NCBI GenBank assembly: GCA_910585605.1 | Contig: CAJUFL010000012.1 | Span: 13,393 to 77,392, forward strand | Length of the DNA: 64,000 nucleotides | Origin: an uncultured Lachnospiraceae bacterium | Lineage (GTDB): Bacteria > Bacillota > Clostridia > Lachnospirales > Lachnospiraceae | Direction: 5' to 3' | Shown: positions 53,519 to 62,400 of the stretch, piece by piece | Numbering within the stretch: position 1 is the stretch's first letter | Layout: each line of letters begins with the position of its first letter | The notes under the pieces: generated by a model | What the model was told of the DNA's origin: nothing | The model's database searches: none | Seen by the model: the letters and a program-made list of their open reading frames with translations, nothing else | Made by a program: the position numbers and the translations under genes

Positions 53519-54958
53519 TCATGGAATATATCCATCCAACTCCTCTGTCCGTTTTTTATTTTGTGTAGTCTGATTCGTTCTGGCCGGTTGCTGTCTTTCT
53601 GTCGTCTGACTGGTTTCTGCGGTCTGCCGCCTTTCTGTCGTCTGACTGGTTTCTGTGGTCTGCCGCCTTTCTGTCGTCTGACTGGTTTCTGTGGTCTGCC
53701 GCCTTTCTGTGACTTCAGAGGTTGTAGATGCCTCTTCTGAATACGTTTCCTTTTCACCTTTACTCATTTCCACCTGTTGCATCTGACTAGCTGTTTTTTC
53801 CGTATCTGTCACTTCTTCTGTGATGCCAATCTGCTCTCTCTTATTACTTTGCAAATAGCTTCCAATTTCAAAATGCTGCAGCAAATAGACACTCACAGTC
53901 ACAATCCCCAACACAATTACCACTATCATAAAGACATATTTTTTGAAAAACGGAAAATTGGTATATATCTCTTTTGCACCACTTCCATATAATGCTTCAT
54001 ACAAATCCTTAACATTTTGATACCTGTCCTCTGCCCGTACCTTCATACCTTTCATAATGGCTTTCATCTGAACATTTGACAGATTTATATCAGACAATTC
54101 CCACAACGGAATGACTCTATCCTCAAGTGTCCTCTGTATTGCCTCATCCGGTATGGATGCAGTCATTGCATAGTACATTGTAGCACAGAGGGCATAAATA
54201 TCTGTCCACGCTCCCTGCTTTCCGTAAGAACGATACTGCTCCTCCGGGGAAAAGCCACGCTTAAACATTATCGTCACACTCCGGGTAAAATCTGCATTTT
54301 GTAATTCTGCAGAGCCAAAATCAATTAAGACCAAATTATGTTCTTCATCAAACAACAAATTATCCGGACTGATATCTCTATGTATAATTCCTATTTCATG
54401 CACTTTTATCAAAGACTCCAACACAGGTTTAAACATATCAAGTACTTCTGCCGCATCAATAGCTCCCCTGCGTTTCACATATGATTTCAGACTCTCTCCC
54501 CGTATGTAATCCATTACAATATACGCTGTATTATTCTCATAAAAAAAGTCTCTTACTGATACGATTGCATTTAACTGATTAAATCTGGTTAAATCTCTCG
54601 CTTCTTTTAAGAATCGTTCCAGCTTCTTATGATATTCTGCCTCCTCTATATTGGCATACATATATACATCCGTATCATTTCCTCTTATCACATCACGGCT
54701 AACCAAATCAGCTGGATAATATTCTTTTATAGCAACGGGAAATGCAAGCACTTCGTCCCATCCAATATAGGTAATTCCAAAACTTCCCTCTCCTAATATT
54801 CTTCCTAAAATATAACGATTTGACAAACGGGTTCCCGGAATCAGGCACCGAGGCGTGGGGGCATAATCCTTTTGCACCAAGCCGCAATGTTGACATACAT
54901 CCATATTATCTAATTCTCTCATACATCCGATGCACAGATGAAGACCATTTACTTCCAT
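53519..54958 (-). CDS. Membrane Ser/Thr protein kinase with zinc-ribbon start and repeat ectodomain
   Basis: 479 residues. The N terminus has a CIGC...CQHC zinc-ribbon-like pair. The kinase domain (about 38-325) has ILGEGSFGITYIG (P-loop), the Lys of VAIKEYYP, HRDISPDNLL (catalytic loop), LIDFGSAE (DFG) and RGFSPEEQY (APE region), all intact. One membrane helix follows (VFMIVVIVLGIVTVSVYLL), and an extracellular tail of repeats (TTERRQTTETSQ, 36-bp DNA period). Instead of PASTA domains it has this Thr-rich tail. GGGGAGAAAG precedes the ATG. It is first in an operon with the HTH protein and the LRR surface protein. Confidence 0.9.
   Translation of the reverse strand: MEVNGLHLCIGCMRELDNMDVCQHCGLVQKDYAPTPRCLIPGTRLSNRYILGRILGEGSFGITYIGWDEVLAFPVAIKEYYPADLVSRDVIRGNDTDVYMYANIEEAEYHKKLERFLKEARDLTRFNQLNAIVSVRDFFYENNTAYIVMDYIRGESLKSYVKRRGAIDAAEVLDMFKPVLESLIKVHEIGIIHRDISPDNLLFDEEHNLVLIDFGSAELQNADFTRSVTIMFKRGFSPEEQYRSYGKQGAWTDIYALCATMYYAMTASIPDEAIQRTLEDRVIPLWELSDINLSNVQMKAIMKGMKVRAEDRYQNVKDLYEALYGSGAKEIYTNFPFFKKYVFMIVVIVLGIVTVSVYLLQHFEIGSYLQSNKREQIGITEEVTDTEKTASQMQQVEMSKGEKETYSEEASTTSEVTERRQTTETSQTTERRQTTETSQTTERRQTAETSQTTERQQPARTNQTTQNKKRTEELDGYIP
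53596..53706 (-). repeat. 36-bp tandem repeat in the kinase ectodomain
   Basis: About three copies of a 36-bp unit encoding RRQTTETSQTTE, with one variant AETSQTTE unit. It codes for a Thr/Gln/Arg-rich tail. Confidence 0.85.
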
Positions 54959-55040
54959 TATCTATCTTTCTCCCCAAGCATTTACAACTACATTTTATAA
55001 TAACACAACTCCTAACAAAAAATAAATAGTAACTTTCACT

Positions 55041-55292
55041 ACAATTCCAACCAGCAGCAGGTTGCCCTGATATTCTTCTAAACTTTTACAATACTGCCGC
55101 TCTTTAATGTGTAAAAATTCCTTGCCGCATATCATGTAACAGAGTAGCTAATTGTACTATATTAACATCTGCATATTCCTGTTTTGCTATCTCTGTAGCT
55201 ATTTTATATACTCTGACTGTGTGGTAATAGTCATGTCCACTGCTATCACCCGAAAATATTTCTTTTATGTATTCTAATGCATCATCAACCAT
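55041..55292 (-). pseudogene. Chimeric remnant: HD-domain start joined to AAA/PD-(D/E)XK gene 3' fragment
   Basis: The first 55 codons (MVDDALEYIKEIFSG; HDYYHTVRVYKIATEIAKQE; QLATLLHDM) are the N terminus of an HD-type phosphohydrolase that stops abruptly. From about 55128 the DNA matches the 3' part of the ATPase gene at 56310-57884. It carries that gene's ALYAARNFYTL region in another frame, then KERQYCKSLEEYQGNLLLVG, which parallels KEKEYCRSLEEYHGNILLVG there. The linking sequence is deleted. Two deletions thus fused unrelated gene pieces. Confidence 0.7.
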
Positions 55293-55623
55293 TTTCTCTC
55301 CAAATCATTTCAGCAACTTACTATATATTTTTTATCCAATCATTACTCCGTCCACAAATAGAGCCAAATTAGAGCCATTTTGTAAAACAAATGCCGAAAA
55401 CCCACATAAATACAGGTTTTCGGCATTTTAGTCCGTTATTCAAACCCGGCAAATCATTTTCGTAACTTAACTTATTTCAGTTAAGTTTGTGCAAAATCTG
55501 CCGTTATTTTACCCTATTTACATATTTTATTTTGTGTTACTAATTTACTGTTGCCAAAGTGTTGCCCACGATTAAATTATAGCTTGCACCTTACTTTCCC
55601 TCAAGCATTTTTTACAGAACACA
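55293..55623. other. Intergenic region with two palindromes before the RelE stop
   Basis: A perfect 14-bp hairpin AAATGCCGAAAACC/GGTTTTCGGCATTT (55389-55428) is a likely bidirectional terminator. AACTTAAC/GTTAAGTT at 55464-55487 is a second palindrome. Short near-repeats (GGCTCTA twice near 55345-55375, GTTGCC twice near 55552-55566) lie nearby. No gene is seen. It may be a scar of an excised element. Confidence 0.5.
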
Positions 55624-55941
55624 TCAAATTCCCTTTAACCTTTCTTCTATATCTGAAGCACTGTATAATACATCCGTCACAATTACCCTGTCATCTTTTA
55701 TTATATAAAATACAGAATAATTATCTACCAGCATTCTTCTGATGCCTTTTGAATGTTCCGGTTCTGAATCCATAATCCGAAAACGCTCTGGAAAAACATC
55801 AAGCTTTAGTATCTCATCAGCAATTCGATTATACTGTCCCCTTGCGTTTTCTGGTACAAACAACACATAAGCGATATGATTATAAATCTGTTCCATATCT
55901 GCCAGTGCTCCATCTGTAATCTCAACTGCATATTGCTTCAT
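55624..55941 (-). CDS. RelE/ParE-family toxin
   Basis: A 105-residue type II toxin: MKQYAVEITDGALADMEQIY, IYNHIAYVLFVPENARGQYN, RFRIMDSEPEHSKGIRRMLV and NYSVFYIIKDDRVIVTDVLY match the RelE/ParE fold. Mode of action (mRNA interferase or gyrase poison) cannot be told. It starts 1 nt after the antitoxin stop (TAGCATG). A longer frame starting inside the antitoxin gene is unlikely. Confidence 0.88.
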   Translation of the reverse strand: MKQYAVEITDGALADMEQIYNHIAYVLFVPENARGQYNRIADEILKLDVFPERFRIMDSEPEHSKGIRRMLVDNYSVFYIIKDDRVIVTDVLYSASDIEERLKGI

Positions 55942-55942
55942 G

Positions 55943-56245
55943 CTAATGGTTCTCCCTAAATTTTGCAAACGCACTTGCTGCATTTTGCACTTTCCCGGCT
56001 TCTATATCATCATAACCTTGTTGCAACTTTGCATGAAGTTCCTCAGTTGTCATTAAGTCCATGTTAATCGAATTAGGTGCTTTGGGCAAAGTCACCGCAA
56101 AAGGAATACCACCAGTAAGAGAAATTTGATTTAAATACATATCTATTGCCGTAGACATTGGTATACCAAGTCTTGATAATACTTCCTCTGCACGACCTTT
56201 CACAGTAGGATTTACTCTCAAATTTAATGTTGCTGTCTTTTCCAT
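55943..56245 (-). CDS. RelB/DinJ-family antitoxin
   Basis: A 100-residue antitoxin. MEKTATLNLRVNPTVKGRAE is a ribbon-helix-helix DNA-binding start, followed by LSRLGIPMSTAIDMYLNQIS as in RelB/DinJ, and a C-terminal toxin-binding helix. AGGAGGTG precedes the chosen ATG. It pairs with the RelE gene and should autoregulate the operon. Confidence 0.9.
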   Translation of the reverse strand: MEKTATLNLRVNPTVKGRAEEVLSRLGIPMSTAIDMYLNQISLTGGIPFAVTLPKAPNSINMDLMTTEELHAKLQQGYDDIEAGKVQNAASAFAKFRENH

Positions 56246-56309
56246 AGTCAAACACCTCCTATCACTCACATTGTAACGCATATGCTGTTACATTTCAAGC
56301 ATTTCTATA

Positions 56310-57884
56310 TTACTTTTCACATTCCTCAATTATGCACTCATGTTTCCTCGTATTTTTGTCATAATCAATTCCCACCAGCAGGATATTGCCATGATATTCC
56401 TCCAAACTCCTGCAATACTCCTTTTCTTTAATCTGGGAAATCGCTCCTTTTGCACTTTTGTTCCATTTGAGTTCCACCACAATTGCCGGTTTATCCGGGA
56501 ATTTCTTTCTTGGTAAAAATACCATATCGGCAAACCCCTTTCCTGTTGGAAATTCCCTATGCAATGTGTAGAAATTCCTTGCCGCATAAAGAGCAAGAGA
56601 TATCGTATAACTCAATGCATTCTCATCATGATACTGGATATGGGATGTCTCAAAATGCGCCTGCTCGATTCCTTTCGCCACCTGCTCTGGTTGCATGTTC
56701 CAAACCGCCTGAAGGATTCTGGCAGATACACGGAGTGCTTCGGACACTTCTCCCCAATCAGAAACAGATATCGCATTTACAAATTCCCTCCGTATCTCAT
56801 GATTTGGAATAAATACCGTCTTTTCATCAAAATGGTATCCGAGATATCCAAGATGAACCAGAAGCGTAAATACATCATCCTTGTTTGCGAAGGTTACCAT
56901 ATCATTGGAAAAGCTGTCTGCATTTACCGGAACACTTTCCCCCGATAACATAGCAATTACATCATCCCTTAAACCTTCAAAATTCATGTCAATGTAAAGG
57001 CGCAGAGCCTCAAAGGTTTCAGTCTTATTCCAGTACACATCACAAATGCCGGACAAAACTGCCTCTACAACCGATTTGGGGCTGTATATAGCGCCAACAC
57101 CATCAAACTGATAGCCATTATACCATTCCTTTAATTCTGCCATGTCACGGTGATATTTTACCGCAAGCTCCTGTACTTCTTTTTCTGTAAATCCCACAAA
57201 GGATGCCAGTTGTCTTGGATTGGTCATAGAAAACTCCGAAAACATATTAAGTGCTGAATGCGTGCCATATTTTTTTATCGGAAGAATACCTGTCATATAA
57301 GCCAGATGGATAAAGCCTTTATCTTTCAGCAAATCCCTCAAAAAATCAAGATATCCTTTCTGGGCTTTTTCATCCTTCTTATATTCACGAAAAATGCAGT
57401 CCCACTCATCGATAACGATAATAAATGGAGTTTGTTCTGCCGCATAGATATCCTGCATACTCCGAACCAAATCCGTGTCATCAAAATAGTTGACATCCGG
57501 GTAAGCATTTTTTAAATCCCACAAAACGGATTTTCTCAGTAATGCAAGCATTTCCTCCATACTGCCTGTCCGGCTCAAAAACTCCTGCATATTTAGAAAT
57601 ATCATATTATACTGATTTAAATGTGTAAGATATGTTTCATCCTTAGCAATCTTTAATCCTTCAAACAACGCTTTTGAATCGCCTTTTCCATAGTATGCTG
57701 CCAGCATATCAGCCGTAACCGATTTACCGAAACGCCTCGGGCGGCTTACACAGATATACCCCTGTAATGTATTTAAGACATGATTCATATAAGCAATCAG
57801 TTCCGTTTTATCCACATAGATTTCTGAATTTACCACTTTTGCAAATCTGCTATTATCCGGATTCAGATAAATTCCCATTTCCAT
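56310..57884 (-). CDS. AAA-ATPase-like protein with PD-(D/E)XK nuclease-like C terminus (DUF1703 type)
   Basis: A 524-residue protein. The N-terminal AAA-like ATPase has SRPRRFGKSVTADMLAAYYG (Walker A type, PRRFGKS) and IIVIDEWDCIFREYKKD (Walker B). The C-terminal region has TGKGFADMVFLPRK and AIVVELKWNKSAKGAISQIK, matching the D...ExK of the PD-(D/E)XK superfamily. This family is abundant in Firmicutes and Bacteroides and often accessory; function is unproven. It is adjacent to RelBE. A fragment of a relative lies at 55041-55128. Confidence 0.9.
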   Translation of the reverse strand: MEMGIYLNPDNSRFAKVVNSEIYVDKTELIAYMNHVLNTLQGYICVSRPRRFGKSVTADMLAAYYGKGDSKALFEGLKIAKDETYLTHLNQYNMIFLNMQEFLSRTGSMEEMLALLRKSVLWDLKNAYPDVNYFDDTDLVRSMQDIYAAEQTPFIIVIDEWDCIFREYKKDEKAQKGYLDFLRDLLKDKGFIHLAYMTGILPIKKYGTHSALNMFSEFSMTNPRQLASFVGFTEKEVQELAVKYHRDMAELKEWYNGYQFDGVGAIYSPKSVVEAVLSGICDVYWNKTETFEALRLYIDMNFEGLRDDVIAMLSGESVPVNADSFSNDMVTFANKDDVFTLLVHLGYLGYHFDEKTVFIPNHEIRREFVNAISVSDWGEVSEALRVSARILQAVWNMQPEQVAKGIEQAHFETSHIQYHDENALSYTISLALYAARNFYTLHREFPTGKGFADMVFLPRKKFPDKPAIVVELKWNKSAKGAISQIKEKEYCRSLEEYHGNILLVGIDYDKNTRKHECIIEECEK

Positions 57885-57968
57885 ACCGCCCTTTCTCTTC
57901 TACTGTTTTAATATTATAGCAAAAAGTTACCATTATGTCAGCAATCATACTGTTTTATTTCTTAACCT

Positions 57969-58206
57969 CTATTTCACATCCAGCATTGTCATCTTCTGTT
58001 CCCCAGTTTCTGCCAAAACCACCAGTGGAATACCTCCGTAAGCAATATATTCATTACCATCCATCGTAGTGATTTCCGTTATATATGGTCATAAACTCTG
58101 AGAAATTCATCGCCTCTGCCACCAAATTCCGTTGCTATATCCCTTGAAAGAAACTTCGCATTACTTCCGGTTACATATACATCACAAGTTAGTTTATCCC
58201 TAAATT
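57969..58206 (-). pseudogene. Remnant of an AAA ATPase (DUF4143 family)
   Basis: Two pieces in different frames on the minus strand are clearly family fragments: KLTCDVYVTGSNAKFLSRDI and ATEFGGRGDEF (the VTGSNAKFLS and GR motifs of DUF4143 ATPases), then EYIAYGGIPLVVLAETGEQK ending MTMLDVK. The middle is deleted and shifted, and the N-terminal Walker A part and C terminus are absent. Confidence 0.75.
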
Positions 58207-58248
58207 TCTTCTAAAATATATATTAAAAATTTCAACATTTCAAGTTTC

Positions 58249-58288
58249 AAAAAGATATTTCGGTTAGTTTTACCCGAAATATCTTTTT
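58249..58288. terminator. Hairpin with T-rich end
   Basis: AAAGATATTTCGG pairs with CCGAAATATCTTT around a short loop, with a T-rich flank on the plus side. It lies between the remnant and the GH113 gene and could stop transcription in either direction. Confidence 0.7.
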
Positions 58289-58410
58289 GAAAAGAATCTC
58301 ATGGATTTTTCTTGTTTCCATTTATATTATTGTGTACGCCCTTAACTGCTTATCAATATCCCTGTCTGGATACATAATACGGATTACTGTCACTATCTCA
58401 ACCACTTTTT

Positions 58411-58439
58411 CTTTAGCAGATCATTACAATCTGCTAAAG
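58411..58439 (-). repeat. Inverted repeat overlapping the GH113 stop codon
   Basis: Perfect 11-bp arms CTTTAGCAGAT/ATCTGCTAAAG with a 7-nt loop. The right arm encodes the last codons (HFSRL) and the stop lies in the loop. No T tract follows on the minus strand, so it may protect the transcript end rather than terminate. Confidence 0.6.
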
Positions 58440-59353
58440 TGTTCCCTCACCACCTCCAATGCCTTCTTCCCATAAATTTCATATCCTTTATCCGCCTGAG
58501 CCTCCTGATTTTCAAACAAAGTATCACTCCATGACCAGATTGCAAGACCCCCGACCCATGTGTTCTTTTCAACCTCTTCAAACATTGCCTGAAACCACTC
58601 TGCCTGGTCTGTCTGATCAGCCTCACCAGTCATATACCAGTCATTTGGTACTGACGAAGAACCCTCTACAGACATGCATCCCATCTCTGCAAAAAAGAAT
58701 GGTTTGTCAAATTTCTTTACTACCTTTTCAATTCTTTCCAGCTGACCCTTCCAATCATCTATCGGATAATATCCGCTGGATGAAATTACATCTACGCAAT
58801 CCCACCATTTCACATTATGTTCCTGATATTTGTCTGTATTATATGACACCAGTCCCTTATATTCCTGCCGGATATCCGAAATCAGCCGTCTCCATTCTTC
58901 CTCCCTGCGCTCTGACATTACCATTTCACAGCCCGCAATAAAAATATCACAGCCCATTTTCTGTGCAAGCTTTGCGTAATGAAGCTGAAATTTCGTATAT
59001 GAAGCAAACCAGTTACACCATTTCGGTTCACAGGGCACGTCTTCATCAAAAAAATTAACATGTGCACGCCAGGTACCGTCTTTACAGTTCACCGTAGGCT
59101 TAATGCCCACTATCAGTCCCAATTCCTTGGCAAAACTAATCATACTGCATAATTCCTCATCCCCACAGGTAGCATCCGATTCAAAATCAATGGTTTCCGA
59201 ATGTGCCGTCTCCTGCCATCCTACAGGAGCAAAAATCACTGTATTACAGCCTGTCGTTTCCTGCATCACTTTCAGGCTCTGATAACTGCTCTCCTTCGCT
59301 AAAACACCCCTTTCACAAAATGGTGCAAATGTAAATCCCTTAATATATTTCAT
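58424..59353 (-). CDS. GH113-type endo-beta-mannanase, intracellular
   Basis: A 309-residue protein without signal peptide. It has a (beta/alpha)8 fold like GH113: MKYIKGFTFAPFCERGVLAK, NTVIFAPVGWQETAHS, IVGIKPTVN, and the putative acid/base Glu in FIAGCEMVMSERR, with the nucleophile Glu in FFFAEMGC. In gut Roseburia a cytoplasmic GH113 enzyme degrades imported manno-oligosaccharides. The start at MKYIK follows AGGAAGGGAAAA; the longer frame starts inside it. It lies 87 bp downstream of the GH26 gene, past a terminator. Confidence 0.82.
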   Translation of the reverse strand: MKYIKGFTFAPFCERGVLAKESSYQSLKVMQETTGCNTVIFAPVGWQETAHSETIDFESDATCGDEELCSMISFAKELGLIVGIKPTVNCKDGTWRAHVNFFDEDVPCEPKWCNWFASYTKFQLHYAKLAQKMGCDIFIAGCEMVMSERREEEWRRLISDIRQEYKGLVSYNTDKYQEHNVKWWDCVDVISSSGYYPIDDWKGQLERIEKVVKKFDKPFFFAEMGCMSVEGSSSVPNDWYMTGEADQTDQAEWFQAMFEEVEKNTWVGGLAIWSWSDTLFENQEAQADKGYEIYGKKALEVVREHFSRL

Positions 59354-59396
59354 ATGTTTTTCCCTTCCTATCATATCATATATTTAAGTTAAAACA

Positions 59397-59433
59397 GGGG
59401 ATATCACACTGTTTTTTGTTTGTTGATATCCCC
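59397..59433 (-). terminator. Bidirectional terminator after the GH26 gene
   Basis: A perfect 10-bp stem GGGGATATCA/TGATATCCCC (59397-59406/59424-59433), T-rich on both flanks. Confidence 0.85.
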
Positions 59434-59440
59434 TTTTGTT

Positions 59441-62400
59441 TTATTTTAATTTAATACTTCTGGTTCTTGAATAAGCACCATACACCTTTTTACCCGAAAC
59501 ACTCTTAAAGCTTCGAACCTTAAAATAATACTTTGTCTTCTTCTTTAATTTGGTTTTCGTATAACTTACCGTTTTTCCTTTCTTGATGGTCTTAACCAGT
59601 TTATATTTTCCTTTACTTCCGGTTTTCATATAAATTTCATAGCCGGAAGCACCTGATACCTTTTTCCATTTCAGGACTGCTTTATTAGTACCTTTTTTCT
59701 TCAGACTGCTAAAGCTGACCTTCTTTGGTGCAGTTGCCGTGGTAAGTAAAAATGTGGAATCTGCAATTTCGACCTTTTTGCCATCCGTAATCTGATATGC
59801 AGTTACCTTAAATTTGTATTCCGTTGCAGCTTTTAATTTCTTACCGCTTATTTTGCTAACCTTAGCGGTCGGCTTCGCCGTATCTGCAACTTTAACATAT
59901 TTCTTTTTACTCTTGTCATAGATATATACATAATAACCGGCTGCTTTGTCATTTGCCTTCCAGCTTAAGGTTATATTGGATGTGGATGCCTTTGATGCCT
60001 CAATATCCGGTCCCTGTTCACCTGTAACAGGAGCCTGTGTTGTAGGAGGAATCTGCTCAGTCGGTGGATTGGTTGTTCCCGGTCCGGGTGCCGGTTCCTG
60101 CGGTCCAGGTTTCTCCGGCTCTTCCGGTTTCGTACTATCCAATAAATCTTTTAACGGTTTATCACTGATGATCAGACCGTTTGCATCCGTCTTCGCCAAA
60201 TCCTCTTCACTGATCTTCACTGCCTTGATATCATCAAAACAAATCTTGCCCTCTGCTGTATAATTTCCGCTTTCATCCTTATCACCTTTATAGTTGTCCG
60301 GTACGGAATTACACCATATCTTAAAGCTCTTGATTCCGGATGGATCTACCGCTGTCGTTCCACCCTTTTTAATAAACTTACTAAACGGAATTGTAACATA
60401 TTGTGCCTTATCTCCTTTTACAAAATCCGTCAGGTATGCTTCATAATTATCATTCAGCTGAAGTACCAGCTTTTGTCCGTTACCATCCGGTTTTACCCAC
60501 ATAGAAATCGCATTGTACTTGGAAAAATCCGTCTTATCTGCGTCCAATACACGTCCAAGACCACCGGTCCATACCTCAGAACCCTTGTAAGTAAGCTTAT
60601 AATTAAATACACCGCTGTAATCACCCTGCACCTTATTCTCACTATCCAGAGTCATGGATGAGCTACAGTTTGAAGCAGAATTGTGAGAACCGTATTTGCT
60701 CTGTAACAACCCATTATTACCATAGTAATACTCAAAATCATCAAATACCGTCTGTGGCATTACATCTGCATCTTTATTAAAGTTGATGAATCTTGCCTGT
60801 CCCAGCTCCTGTCCATCTGCCATCAATGTAACGATACCTGTACTAGTCTCTCCAAGTGCTGCAAGTATCTCCTTCGTTAATACTCCTGTGTAAATATTTC
60901 CCTGTGCCGAAGCAGAAACGGTGACAGCTTCTTTTCCTTCTGCTGTCTGAATCCTGAATTCAACCTTCTTCGCATTCTTAACAGATGCTTTCATCTCAAA
61001 AGGTTCTTTTATCACTGCATAATTCTTCGGTGAAATCATATAACCTGTTACTTCTTCACTATATCCGCTTAATGTAATACTATCTGCTTTGCTGATCGCT
61101 GCATCTGCCGCACCGCTCTCGCCTGAAACATAGAAGTTGGTTCCATTACCAAAAACAGATTTCTCATTGTTATAAGAAGATATAAATTCATTGATCATTT
61201 CCTGTCCCATTGTATCGTTAAATTTATATGGGATAAAGAAATTTGCACTGTCAAAGTTGGCCCATAACAGGAAATATGGAATGCCATGGGAAGAAGCAGT
61301 ATTCACTAATTTGTTGTACCAGTCTTTTCCTGTAGTCGGATTACCGGTTACCATCAGGCTGTCCTTGCCTGCCCCGGTAATTCGGATGCCGCTTTCTGCA
61401 ATAGCCGGAATTTTTCCTTTTTCTTCCGCCAGTCCTGCCACAATATCACAGCTTCCTGCCAATGCCTCAAAAAATGCATCTCCTGTATACACATCTGCAT
61501 CTGCATAATCATCATAATAATCAAAGCCTAATACATCCACATAAGCGTCTCCCGGATAACGCTCCAGATATTCTGCCTCGCTGGATATAGGTCCGTTTGG
61601 AGAATATACATACAGGAAATTATGCACGCCTTTTTCCTCTAAATAATTGACCATATATCTCCAGATTGCCTGATAAGACTCCACACTGGTAGAAGTTCCC
61701 CACCAGAACCAGCCACCGCTGTTTTCATGGAACGGACGGAACAATACCGGAATTCCTTTTTCCTGTAATGCTAACGCATAATCAGCTATGATATCCAGAT
61801 ATGCATTATACTGGGGATTATATTCCCCGCCTTCTAAAATGTAATCTGCACAAGGTGTTAAATCTTTTGACTCTGAAAAATCACATGTTGTGAAATCATA
61901 CGGATACTTCTCATCTCCCGTTTCCGTAATCTTCTTATTGGTAAAATTCGGCATATGACAGGACAGACTGACGATAGACCCGCCATTGTATGCTTTTACT
62001 GAAGCTGCTATGGAAGCATCCAGTGCATCCTGCCTGGTAGTCTGACTAGTCTCTATTCCTGCAAGTGCCAGAGTATCAATACCAAACAGTCCTGCCTCCG
62101 AACCGGTAACATCTTTAACATCAGAGGTCACACCATTATCCCTTACCGAACGGAATGTGGAATTCTGGTGACCAAACAAGACCTGGCCACTGCTTTGCAG
62201 TCCCATCAAATATGCAGCTAATGCCTTTGCCTCATCTGTTGCATTTCCATCCACCAGCTTCACATTCGCTGCCATTCCTGTTAAATCTGCTTTGTCTGCT
62301 GTCTCTTTTACTTTTTCTGTTATGGCTACATAGTCCTCAGATGCATCCAGCTGCCCTAACTTTACATCATCGATATAAACACATTCCAAATCTGCATATG

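Larger units (their letters stand above)
57885..58423. other. Intergenic region with a gene remnant and hairpins
   Basis: Contains the DUF4143-like remnant (57969-58206), a terminator-like hairpin (58249-58288) and the 5' arm of the inverted repeat at 58411-58439. The rest is AT-rich with no intact gene. Confidence 0.6.
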
